This document shows, in pieces, positions 1 through 5,769 of a stretch of 9,677 nt of DNA (positions are counted from its first letter, which is position 1; every line of letters begins with the position of its first letter). The position numbers were made by a program, and so were the translations under genes. Origin of the DNA: Fidelibacterota bacterium (GTDB lineage Bacteria; Fidelibacterota; Fidelibacteria; Fidelibacterales; Fidelibacteraceae); contig JAUXEL010000056.1 of the NCBI GenBank assembly GCA_030620575.1, positions 1 to 9,677 on the forward strand, read 5' to 3'. A model generated the notes under the pieces. That model was not told the origin of the DNA. It did no database searches and worked only from the letters and a program-made list of their open reading frames with translations.

Positions 1-2
1 CG

Positions 3-695
3 GTAAAAAATCTTGAATTGCGGCGCCGCGATTCCAAATACCGCAGTGACCGGGAAATGTCCATCCCCGATATGGCAGTTAAATTGGATGAATACCGGAA
101 TCTGCAGCAAAAATCCCGTTTGAATATTCTTAAAAATCTTGCCGGAGCGAGAATTGATACGTGCGGAGTTGAACCCCGTGACGGTTTATTAATAGCTGAT
201 CAGGCACTGCAGGCGGTAAAAGACTCCAGTACTATTAGCGGACTAACCAACACAGAAAAGAAAGCACTGCGCACACGTTTACGTGAGCTTGAAAACACTA
301 AAATGCGGGTACGCTCATTCCGGGATATGGGTCGGCGATATCAGCAGGCAGAAAATAAATATCTTGTTGAGATCCACAAAAAGATCGCCATGCCTTTTGC
401 GGCTATCATTTTTGTGCTTATCGGTGCGCCGCTGGGTATGATCGTGCGCCGTGGCGGTCTGGGGACCTCCGGAGGCATCAGTCTGGCCTTTTTCCTTATT
501 TACTGGGGAATATTGATGACCGGCGAACGATTGGCCGACCGCTTATTGATGGCGCCCTGGCTGGCAATGTGGGGTGCGAATATTATCTTTGCAGTCATTG
601 GATTAATTTTGGTACATTACGCGATTCGCGAGCGTATAACGATACATCTGCCGAAATGGATGGAACGTATACAGCAATGGATAAAGAATGATTAA
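3..695 (+). CDS. LptF/LptG family LPS-export ABC permease, C-terminal part (5' truncated by window edge)
   Basis: The frame is open from the first complete codon at position 3, so the gene begins upstream; the TTG at 18 is internal. About 230 residues are visible. Family knowledge: LptF and LptG are inner-membrane permeases that, with the ATPase LptB, pull lipopolysaccharide from the inner membrane toward the LptC-LptA bridge. They have a periplasmic jellyroll between two groups of three helices. Here the fragment starts near the end of the jellyroll (RRRDSKYRSDREMSIPDM). A long charged, probably helical stretch follows (visible residues about 30-120). Then come three membrane segments at roughly 129-148, 154-175 and 184-207, with the family-typical patterns VEIHKKIAMPFA, GAPLGM, RRGG and GERLADR. 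The tail is short, basic and cytoplasmic. LptF and LptG cannot be separated from this half alone. Its stop lies 15 bp before deoA, which suggests cotranscription. Confidence 0.88.
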   Translation, partial: VKNLELRRRDSKYRSDREMSIPDMAVKLDEYRNLQQKSRLNILKNLAGARIDTCGVEPRDGLLIADQALQAVKDSSTISGLTNTEKKALRTRLRELENTKMRVRSFRDMGRRYQQAENKYLVEIHKKIAMPFAAIIFVLIGAPLGMIVRRGGLGTSGGISLAFFLIYWGILMTGERLADRLLMAPWLAMWGANIIFAVIGLILVHYAIRERITIHLPKWMERIQQWIKND

Positions 696-710
696 CGATA
701 AAGGCACAAT

Positions 711-2015
711 ATGTTAGCGTATACACTGATCGAGAAAAAACAAGCCGGAAAATCATTAACAAAAGGCGAAATTCACTATTTGGTTAACGGTTTCCTGAAA
801 AAGGATATACCCGACTACCAGATGGCGGCGTTTTTGATGGCCGTATATTTTAAAGGAATGACCCCCGAGGAGATCAATGCCTATATTGATGTTATTCTTC
901 ACAGCGGCCGGCGTGTTCAATTCTCTGACAGTAATACCTATTATGCAGATAAACACAGCACGGGTGGTGTCGGTGATAAAATATCACTGATACTTGCTCC
1001 GCTCGCTATGGCAAGCGGAAAAGTCAAAGTTCCCATGATCTCCGGACGCGGTTTGGGCCATTCCGGCGGTACACTCGATAAGCTGGAAAGTATCCCGGGT
1101 TTTCAGACACATTTAAGTCTTGAAGCTTTTCAGGCACAAACCGATGAAATCGGATGTGCATTGATAGGTCAAACGGATGATCTGTGTCCCGCTGACAAGG
1201 TTTTGTATTCTCTGCGGGATGTTACTGCCACAGTGCGCTCTATTCCTTTAATTTGCGGCTCTATTTTGAGTAAAAAGATCGCGGAAGGTGTAAACGGACT
1301 GGTACTGGATGTAAAAACCGGCAACGGTGCCTTTATGACCGGATATGAAATGTCAAAAAATCTTGCGGACCAACTGAAACATTTTGGCGAGGCTTACGGA
1401 TTATCGGTTCGGCCTGTTCTGACTGATATGAGTCAGCCGCTCGGCAATAAGGTAGGGAACTGGTTGGAAGTGGAAGAATCCCTGGAGGTATTACAAGGCG
1501 GAGGACCGGATGCCGTCCGGGAGATCACCCTGGTTCTGACTACTCAAATGCTTGCTTTGGCGGATCCTAAACGTTCTGAAGATGATATCCGCAGGGAATT
1601 GGAACAATTGCTTGATAATGGTAGCGCCTATGTGGCTTTCCTTAAAATCGTTGAAAAACAAGGCGGTGATATCACGTATCTGGAAAATCCGGAACGATAT
1701 CCCTCCGCAGCACACATAATTGATGTCAAAGCGCAGCGTGAAGGCACGATATCAGGAATTGACACCTATCAACTGGGCTTGGATGCAATTGCGCTGGGAG
1801 CGGGAAGAAAGTTCCTGTCAGATACGATTGATCCCAAAGCCGGACTTGTTATACATAAACACATTGGCGATACGGTACATGTTGGTGATTACATTGTAAC
1901 CCTGCATACTGATAATAAGGATGCGGCGGATATTTTATCATCATCAATTGAAAATCGTTTCACATACTCTGAACACGCGGTATCACAACCCCCATATATT
2001 TATGAAATACGTTAA
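711..2015 (+). CDS. deoA: Pyrimidine-nucleoside (thymidine) phosphorylase
   Basis: This 434-residue protein has the usual full length of the thymidine/pyrimidine-nucleoside phosphorylase family (DeoA/Pdp). These enzymes phosphorolyse thymidine, and in Pdp also uridine, to the free base and (deoxy)ribose-1-phosphate in pyrimidine salvage. The phosphate loop KHSTGGVGDK is at residues 81-90, and the family signature SGRGLGHSGGTLDKLE at 111-126. The base-binding residues of characterised members map to R169 (SLRDVTATV), S184 and K188 (CGSILSKK). The N-terminal helical domain (about 1-65), central alpha/beta domain and C-terminal domain (about 335-434) are all present. The signature usually reads GHTGGT; here it has Ser118, a mild change. 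The ATG at 711 has only a weak purine stretch (AAAGG) before it but sits 15 bp after the lptF/G stop. Family membership is secure; strict thymidine versus broad pyrimidine specificity is not decided, and pdp would be an equally valid name. Confidence 0.95.
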   Translation: MLAYTLIEKKQAGKSLTKGEIHYLVNGFLKKDIPDYQMAAFLMAVYFKGMTPEEINAYIDVILHSGRRVQFSDSNTYYADKHSTGGVGDKISLILAPLAMASGKVKVPMISGRGLGHSGGTLDKLESIPGFQTHLSLEAFQAQTDEIGCALIGQTDDLCPADKVLYSLRDVTATVRSIPLICGSILSKKIAEGVNGLVLDVKTGNGAFMTGYEMSKNLADQLKHFGEAYGLSVRPVLTDMSQPLGNKVGNWLEVEESLEVLQGGGPDAVREITLVLTTQMLALADPKRSEDDIRRELEQLLDNGSAYVAFLKIVEKQGGDITYLENPERYPSAAHIIDVKAQREGTISGIDTYQLGLDAIALGAGRKFLSDTIDPKAGLVIHKHIGDTVHVGDYIVTLHTDNKDAADILSSSIENRFTYSEHAVSQPPYIYEIR

Positions 2016-3012
2016 CATTATTTTTATTCTACTTTTGTCTGTTTTTTTGTTTGCACAGGATGAGACGATGGAATCCATGAGCATTGACTATGGTGCGCAT
2101 GATCTTTTGCAGACCAATAAAGCGTACTCTGAACAGAATTATGTTCCTTTTGAATATTACGAAAATGTTATTGAGCACGTACAAGCCGGTCATATTCTAT
2201 CAAAAAAAGGTGAATTTGAATCAGCGATCCTGCGCTTTAATATGGCACTTGAACGCGATTCGAGCTATGTGTTTGCCATTAACGGTCTGGGAAACGCTTA
2301 TTTGAAGCTCAATAACCTTAATAAAGCGGAATATTATTTTAAAAAGGCCATGCATTTTGGACCAACCTACGCTTTCCCGTATAATAATTTAGCCAATCTG
2401 TATATCACAGTGGGAAAAAACGAGGAAGCATTACCATTATTACTGACTGCTTTGAAACTTGACCCGAACAGTTCATATATTTACTACAACCTTGGAAATT
2501 TGTATTTGGCGGACGGTAAAATAGGAAGTGCCCAATCATACTATTTAAAGGCCCTTGATCTGAATAAAGATTTTTGTAATGCGCGTTATAATTTAGCCAT
2601 AAGCTATATACGTCAGAAAAGGGGAGGGTTGGCAATTCCCGAGTACGAAAAAATTATAAAAACCTGCCCGGGTCACAAAAAAGCAGTATTAAATCTTGCC
2701 GCGTATTATATCCGGGGCGGCCAGGTAGATAAAGCGCTTGTTTTATACCGTCAGACGGTTATAATAAACCCGCAGGTTGAGATATATCTTGCTATGGGAC
2801 ACGCATACCATAATGAAGGATATTTTCAAAACGAAATAGAAGCCTATTGTTCTGCGGTAGAAAGGGACAGTACAGACCTGAATGCTATGTATTACCTTGC
2901 ATTAGCGTATTATGAACAGGATATGATCATTTCATCAAAGGAATTATGCAATAAAATATTGGAAGCTGATCCCGATAGTGAAGAAGCATTGGAATTAAAG
3001 AAAAAATTCTAA
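2002..3012 (+). CDS. Secreted/periplasmic TPR-repeat protein
   Basis: I chose the ATG at 2002, giving 336 residues, because it starts directly with a signal peptide: MKYVN, a hydrophobic core IIFILLLSVFLF, and likely cleavage after Ala18 before QDET. An in-frame ATG at 1921 would bury this signal behind 27 residues and deepen the overlap with deoA. After a short Asp/Glu-rich N-terminus, about eight consecutive tetratricopeptide repeats of roughly 34 residues run from residue 57 to about 326 (starting near 57, 89, 123, 157, 191, 225, 258 and 291). They carry the usual signatures, for example NGLGNAYLKL, YNLGNLYLADG, ALKLDPNS and ILEADPDS. TPR arrays are protein-interaction scaffolds, so an envelope-assembly or adaptor role is plausible, but no partner or enzymatic domain is visible. 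The start overlaps the deoA stop by 14 bp with no clear Shine-Dalgarno, which suggests translational coupling. The protein ends just before a repeat-rich gap. Confidence 0.85.
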   Translation: MKYVNIIFILLLSVFLFAQDETMESMSIDYGAHDLLQTNKAYSEQNYVPFEYYENVIEHVQAGHILSKKGEFESAILRFNMALERDSSYVFAINGLGNAYLKLNNLNKAEYYFKKAMHFGPTYAFPYNNLANLYITVGKNEEALPLLLTALKLDPNSSYIYYNLGNLYLADGKIGSAQSYYLKALDLNKDFCNARYNLAISYIRQKRGGLAIPEYEKIIKTCPGHKKAVLNLAAYYIRGGQVDKALVLYRQTVIINPQVEIYLAMGHAYHNEGYFQNEIEAYCSAVERDSTDLNAMYYLALAYYEQDMIISSKELCNKILEADPDSEEALELKKKF

Positions 3013-3013
3013 A

Positions 3014-3060
3014 CCCTTAAACCTCTCCTTCGCTGAAGCTACGGAGAGTAAACTCTAAAT
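3014..3060 (+). repeat. Dispersed hairpin repeat, copy A
   Basis: It begins one base after the TPR stop codon. The lead is CCCTTAAACCTCTCCTTC (3014-3031). CTCTCC (3023-3028) can pair with GGAGAG (3043-3048) across a 14-nt loop, and TAAACTCTAAA follows. The lead matches copy B (3310-3327) at 17 of 18 positions, and the stem is identical to copy C (5684-5709). Its lone position right after a stop codon would fit a transcript-end or mRNA-stabilising hairpin, but there is no T-tract, so this is inference. Confidence 0.7.
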
Positions 3061-3109
3061 CCCCTCCTTCGCCCCGCCCCGATCCTTCGGGGTCGGATCA
3101 AGCCGAAGG
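3061..3109 (+). repeat. Second, partial hairpin module beside copy A
   Basis: CCCCTCCTTCGCC (3061-3073) resembles the left half of copy B (CCCCTCCTTCTCC, 3318-3330). Two alternative stems are visible. CCCCGA (3077-3082) can pair with TCGGGG (3087-3092) across a TCCT loop. CCTTCGG (3084-3090) can pair with CCGAAGG (3103-3109). The stem CCCCGA/TCGGGG recurs in copy B at 3340-3356. It looks like a truncated or rearranged relative of the same repeat family. Confidence 0.6.
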
Positions 3110-3309
3110 GACGGTCTCGCCGTGTCATTCGTAGCTTTAGCGAAGTATGGACAGTCCTCTACGATACCGTGAATATTTTCAATTCTTCGACTTTTCGCCT
3201 TTTCAACCATTCGGCTCTTTCTACTCATAATTCCAGACAAGGCGGTACCTTGTCTCTGCATAATTGCGATTGCTGCTATCGTCTTGTGACATTTAATTTG
3301 GAATTTTGA
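3110..3309. other. Intergenic segment without a recognisable gene
   Basis: This is part of the 477-bp gap between the TPR gene and ybaB. No convincing coding sequence, tRNA or other RNA gene is visible. GTAGCTTTAGCGAAG (3131-3145) is the inverted complement of 3028-3042 in copy A at 14 of 15 positions, so a long-range pairing is possible. A compact hairpin lies at 3235-3255. A minus-strand open frame crosses the region but is largely made of repeat sequence and has no family resemblance I recognise. The segment is bounded by the two matching 18-bp leads at 3014 and 3310. Confidence 0.5.
3235..3255. repeat. Perfect 8-bp inverted repeat (hairpin)
   Basis: AGACAAGG (3235-3242) and CCTTGTCT (3248-3255) are perfect inverted complements around a 5-nt loop, CGGTA. 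No T-tract follows on either strand, so an intrinsic terminator is unlikely. A structural repeat or the remnant of a small palindromic element is possible. Confidence 0.55.
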
Positions 3310-3395
3310 CCCTTAAACCCCTCCTTCTCCGCCAGCTGGCCCCGATTAATTCGGGGGAGGGAAAGCCTAAACCCCTAAACTCTAAACTCTAAACC
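3310..3395 (+). repeat. Dispersed hairpin repeat, copy B, with a C/T-A tandem tail
   Basis: This is the longest copy before ybaB. It has the lead CCCTTAAACCCCTCCTTC (3310-3327) and an outer stem CCCTCC (3319-3324) with GGAGGG (3356-3361). Inside lie a perfect palindrome GCCAGCTGGC (3331-3340) and an inner stem CCCCGA (3340-3345) with TCGGGG (3351-3356). The palindrome and inner stem share base 3340, and the inner and outer stems share 3356, so they partly compete. A tail of CCTAAACC, CCTAAACT, CTAAACT and CTAAACC units runs from 3366 to 3395. The outer stem differs from copies A and C by a T-to-C on one arm matched by A-to-G on the other. Confidence 0.7.
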
Positions 3396-3478
3396 TCTTA
3401 TTCCCATTTAATGCATAATTTAATTTTTTTTGTCGTTTTGATTAAATATCTTAAGCATGAAATACAACAAGATGCTAA

Positions 3479-3485
3479 TAGGAGA
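3479..3485 (+). promoter_or_regulatory. Shine-Dalgarno site of ybaB
   Basis: TAGGAGA lies 4 nt before the ATG at 3490 (GGAG ends 5 nt before it). It decides the start in favour of 3490 over an in-frame ATG at 3457, which has no such site and would add eleven residues foreign to the family. Confidence 0.75.
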
Positions 3486-3489
3486 TATA

Positions 3490-3804
3490 ATGTTACCAAA
3501 AGGAAATATGCAGGCACTGATGCAACAGGCCCAAGAGATGCAAAAACAAATGGAAAAGGCACAAAAAGAACTGGAAGTCACTGAAGTTACAGGAACCGCC
3601 GGCGGCGGAATGGTCACGGTAGTTGCCAACGGTAAAAAAATCGTTAAATCCATTAAAATTGCTCCTGAAATTCTGGAAGAAGAAATAGAAATGATTGAAG
3701 ATATGATACTTGCAGCAGTTAACCAAGCCATGCAAAAAATTGATGAATTAACTCAAAATACATTAGGATCTATCACAGGCGGGATGAACATTCCCGGATT
3801 CTAG
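3490..3804 (+). CDS. ybaB: YbaB/EbfC family nucleoid-associated protein
   Basis: The 104-residue product has the normal length of YbaB/EbfC, a small dimeric DNA-binding protein that coats the nucleoid and is often encoded beside recR. Visible features are the N-terminal helix GNMQALMQQAQEMQKQMEKA (residues 6-25), the conserved glycine-rich turn and strands around TGTAGGGMVTVVANGKK (34-50), and the acidic helix EEEIEMIEDMILAAVNQA (63-80). It ends in the typical glycine/methionine-rich tail, GSITGGMNIPGF. The start at 3490 follows from the Shine-Dalgarno site and from alignment with the usual N-terminus. recR starts 12 bp downstream. In many bacteria dnaX precedes this pair, but here repeat-rich intergenic DNA lies upstream. 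Identification is firm; the exact cellular role of the family is still debated. Confidence 0.95.
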   Translation: MLPKGNMQALMQQAQEMQKQMEKAQKELEVTEVTGTAGGGMVTVVANGKKIVKSIKIAPEILEEEIEMIEDMILAAVNQAMQKIDELTQNTLGSITGGMNIPGF

Positions 3805-3816
3805 AAAGGATTAAGT

Positions 3817-4419
3817 ATGGCAGGTATTCCTGAAGGTATTACACGGGTGGAATCCATTTTTTCTAAATTTCCCGGTATCGGGCGCAAGAGTGCACGGCGC
3901 ATTGCGTTTTATCTTTTGAATAAAGAACGGGATGAAATTATTCAAATTGCAAAAGCCCTGGTAGACCTGAAAGATAAAATTACACACTGTCCGGTATGTA
4001 ATCACATTACGGAGCATATTCCCTGTGATTTATGTGCAAATACAAAGCGCGATGACAGTATTTTATGCATTGTAGAGGATAGTATGGATGTAATCGCACT
4101 TGAAAAATCGGTCTCCTTTAGAGGAAAGTATCATGTGTTGGGTGGACTGATTTCTCCGCTGGACGGAGTAGGACCCGATGATCTGGCTATTGACAGCCTC
4201 ATGCAGCGCTTAGATAAGATAAAAGAAATTATTATTGCCATTAATCCCTCGGTTGAAGGAGATACCACCACCTTTTATTTATCACGTTTATTAAAAAAAC
4301 ATCCGATAAAAATTACCCGTTTGGCGCGGGGTATTCCCGTTGGAGGCGATTTGGAATATACCGACGAGGCAACCCTTGCCCGGGCTATCGAAGGGAGAAT
4401 TGAAATACCGAATGAATAA
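3817..4419 (+). CDS. recR: Recombination mediator protein RecR
   Basis: This is a complete RecR of 200 residues, the usual size. RecR forms a ring-shaped clamp and, with RecO (and RecF), helps load RecA onto SSB-coated single-stranded DNA at gaps. Domains in order: a helix-hairpin-helix with FPGIGRKSARRIAF (residues 18-31); a four-cysteine zinc site, C58-x2-C61 and C70-x2-C73; a Toprim domain from about 82, with the acidic core around IVEDSMDVIALE (85-96) and LISPLDGVGPDDL (111-123); NPSVEGDTTTFYL (143-155); and the characteristic C-terminal GIPVGGDLEYTDEATLARAI (172-191). AAAGGA lies 6 nt before the ATG. It follows ybaB by 12 bp and overlaps pgsA by 8 bp, so the genes are very likely one transcription unit. 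Confidence 0.97.
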   Translation: MAGIPEGITRVESIFSKFPGIGRKSARRIAFYLLNKERDEIIQIAKALVDLKDKITHCPVCNHITEHIPCDLCANTKRDDSILCIVEDSMDVIALEKSVSFRGKYHVLGGLISPLDGVGPDDLAIDSLMQRLDKIKEIIIAINPSVEGDTTTFYLSRLLKKHPIKITRLARGIPVGGDLEYTDEATLARAIEGRIEIPNE

Positions 4420-5020
4420 GGACATCCTAAAGGTCCCAAATATACTAACATTGTTTCGGATGATCATATCCGTTGTGCTGTATATTATATTCATTCGCTA
4501 TTCTCAGGACCGTTTATTAATTTCACCCCTTATTATTTTCATTATTTATCTCGTTATCGCTTTGACAGATCTCATTGATGGAATTTTAGCCCGGCGGTTG
4601 AATATGGTTACAGAACTTGGGAAAGAATTGGATCCGCTGACCGATAAGGTACTGGTATTTTTGATGCTTTTTGCCTTTTACCGGGTTGGTATTCTTCCTT
4701 TATGGGTTATCATCCCGATTTTTTTACGCGATGTTTTTGTTAACTATTTACGGAAACGCTCCAAGATTATGGATGTCCATTTTGCAACCAGCAATCTTGC
4801 CAAAGCGAAAACAGCCGTTCAAATGATCTTTATCGGTTTTGTTCTCGCTATTCCCGCAGTTTTATCAATGGATATACCCGAGGGGGTATATGATATATTG
4901 GCGGATTATATTACCGGTTCCGGTATCGTGATAACCCTGTTCGTTGTTATGTTATTTACCGTTTATACCGGCATTGATTATTATATTAAGTTTAGAAAAT
5001 CTATGCATGAAAAACAATAA
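4412..5020 (+). CDS. pgsA: CDP-diacylglycerol--glycerol-3-phosphate 3-phosphatidyltransferase (PgsA-like)
   Basis: This is a 202-residue integral membrane enzyme. It contains the complete CDP-alcohol phosphatidyltransferase motif D-x2-DG-x2-AR-x8-G-x3-D-x3-D: D53, D56, G57, A60, R61, G70, D74 and D78. These residues bind metal and the CDP group. PgsA transfers a phosphatidyl group from CDP-diacylglycerol to glycerol-3-phosphate, giving phosphatidylglycerophosphate. The N-terminal KVPNILTLFRM (7-17) and the later RD (106-107) and LAKAKTAVQ (129-137) fit PgsA rather than phosphatidylserine synthase. About six hydrophobic segments are visible. I chose ATG 4412 because it gives the normal N-terminus; it overlaps the recR stop by 8 bp. 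A purine run AAGGGAGA lies within recR, a little far upstream. The next gene, pgpA, encodes the following step, which supports the assignment. Confidence 0.9.
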   Translation: MNKDILKVPNILTLFRMIISVVLYIIFIRYSQDRLLISPLIIFIIYLVIALTDLIDGILARRLNMVTELGKELDPLTDKVLVFLMLFAFYRVGILPLWVIIPIFLRDVFVNYLRKRSKIMDVHFATSNLAKAKTAVQMIFIGFVLAIPAVLSMDIPEGVYDILADYITGSGIVITLFVVMLFTVYTGIDYYIKFRKSMHEKQ

Positions 5021-5483
5021 GTCACGCTGGTTTGCTACATCTATCGGTTCTTTTTTCGGGGTGGGTTTTATTCCTGTTGCTCCGGGAACTTTTGCTTCTT
5101 TAATAACTGTTTTAATTGCATTTGTTCTATTCCGATATAATACCATGCCGCTGATATGGGAAATTGAAATATTTTTTATACTTTTTCTAATAGGTTTTAT
5201 ATCCGCGCGGGATTTAATACGACACCGGGATATAGAAGATCCGGCCTGGTTTGTCATGGATGAAGTTGCAGGTATGTGGCTGACCTTAATTGGACTTCCA
5301 AAAAATAACCTGATCATTCTGATATCCGCTTTTATCTGTTTTCGGTTATTTGATATTTTTAAACCCTGGATCATCAAGAAGGCGGAGCAACTGGATGGTG
5401 CCGCGGGTATTATGCTTGATGATGTTCTTGCCGCTGTTCCGGCTTGGCTGATAGCTTTTGCAGTATGGAAGCTTTTTATCTAA
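5007..5483 (+). CDS. pgpA: Phosphatidylglycerophosphatase A
   Basis: The 158-residue product matches the PgpA family, which removes the phosphate from phosphatidylglycerophosphate to give phosphatidylglycerol at the membrane. Conserved stretches are GVGFIPVAPGTFASL (residues 18-32), DIEDPAWFVMDEVAGMWL (75-92, with the acidic residues expected for the metal site), FRLFDIFKPW (112-121) and GIMLDDVLAAV (134-144). Membrane segments lie at roughly 28-42, 51-66, 86-114 and 140-157. The ATG at 5007 gives a normal N-terminus and overlaps the pgsA stop by 14 bp; an in-frame ATG at 4944 would add 21 residues read from within pgsA. The pgsA-pgpA overlap couples synthesis of the two enzymes of one short pathway. 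A repeat-rich gap follows the stop. Confidence 0.93.
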   Translation: MKNNKSRWFATSIGSFFGVGFIPVAPGTFASLITVLIAFVLFRYNTMPLIWEIEIFFILFLIGFISARDLIRHRDIEDPAWFVMDEVAGMWLTLIGLPKNNLIILISAFICFRLFDIFKPWIIKKAEQLDGAAGIMLDDVLAAVPAWLIAFAVWKLFI

Positions 5484-5486
5484 AGA

Positions 5487-5504
5487 TACAAGAGACATCT
5501 TGTA
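5487..5504 (+). terminator. Possible weak terminator hairpin after pgpA
   Basis: TACAAGA (5487-5493) and TCTTGTA (5498-5504) form a perfect 7-bp stem with a GACA tetraloop, starting 3 nt after the pgpA stop. The stem is AT-rich and is followed by AAGCAT, not a T-tract. It is therefore not a canonical Rho-independent terminator, and processing or stability roles are equally possible. Confidence 0.3.
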
Positions 5505-5507
5505 AAG

Positions 5508-5542
5508 CATGAACGATAAACGATGAGCTATGGGTGATAAGC
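5508..5542 (+). repeat. Degenerate 7-bp tandem repeat (GATRARC-like, five units)
   Basis: Five consecutive 7-mers can be read: CATGAAC, GATAAAC, GATGAGC, TATGGGT and GATAAGC. The approximate consensus is GATRARC. The fourth unit is poorly matched, so the block is decayed. No coding frame or protein-binding site is apparent. Confidence 0.5.
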
Positions 5543-5670
5543 AGGGAGTTTGGGCGAGAATAATGAACAAGGAACACTGATTTGAGAATTCTAAAGAAAA
5601 TATTTACTTTTAATTTTAAAATCGCCTGTCCATCGCAGCCCCTATATGCATCTGGATTACAGCCGCCGCC

Positions 5671-5709
5671 TTAAACCATAAACCTCTCCTACGGTAAACC
5701 TCCGGAGAG
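5671..5709 (+). repeat. Dispersed hairpin repeat, copy C
   Basis: This copy reads TTAAACCATAAACCTCTCC, then a 14-nt loop, then GGAGAG. The stem is CTCTCC (5684-5689) with GGAGAG (5704-5709), identical in stem sequence and loop length to copy A some 2.6 kb away. It is followed by AAGCCTAAAC, the same continuation seen after copy B, and then by an expanded tandem array. Confidence 0.7.
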
Positions 5710-5713
5710 CAAG

Positions 5714-5769
5714 CCTAAACTCCTAAACTTTTAAACTCTTAAACTCTTAAACTCTTAAACTTTTCAACT
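5714..5769 (+). repeat. 8-bp tandem repeat array (YYTAAACT, seven units)
   Basis: Seven consecutive 8-mers can be read: CCTAAACT twice, TTTAAACT once, CTTAAACT three times, and TTTCAACT once. The array follows hairpin copy C directly. A shorter related tail follows copy B at 3366-3395. An 8-bp period moves TAA through all three reading frames, so the array blocks translation in every + frame. Confidence 0.75.

Noticed and set aside
1921..2001. An earlier ATG for the TPR gene
   Set aside because: It would put 27 residues, read from deoA coding sequence, in front of a clear signal peptide. ATG 2002 is a better start.
3055..3261. Minus-strand open frame of 68 codons in the TPR-ybaB gap
   Set aside because: It reads through the hairpin repeats, has no recognisable domain or ribosome-binding site, and its C-terminal half is a translation of the GC-rich palindromic modules.
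3366..3395. CCTAAAC-type repeats resembling plant-type telomere repeats (CCCTAAA)
   Set aside because: The units vary in length and sequence, are few, and sit between bacterial housekeeping genes. The likeness is coincidental.
3457..3489. An upstream in-frame ATG as the start of ybaB
   Set aside because: The eleven extra residues are not typical of YbaB, and the Shine-Dalgarno TAGGAGA is placed for the ATG at 3490.
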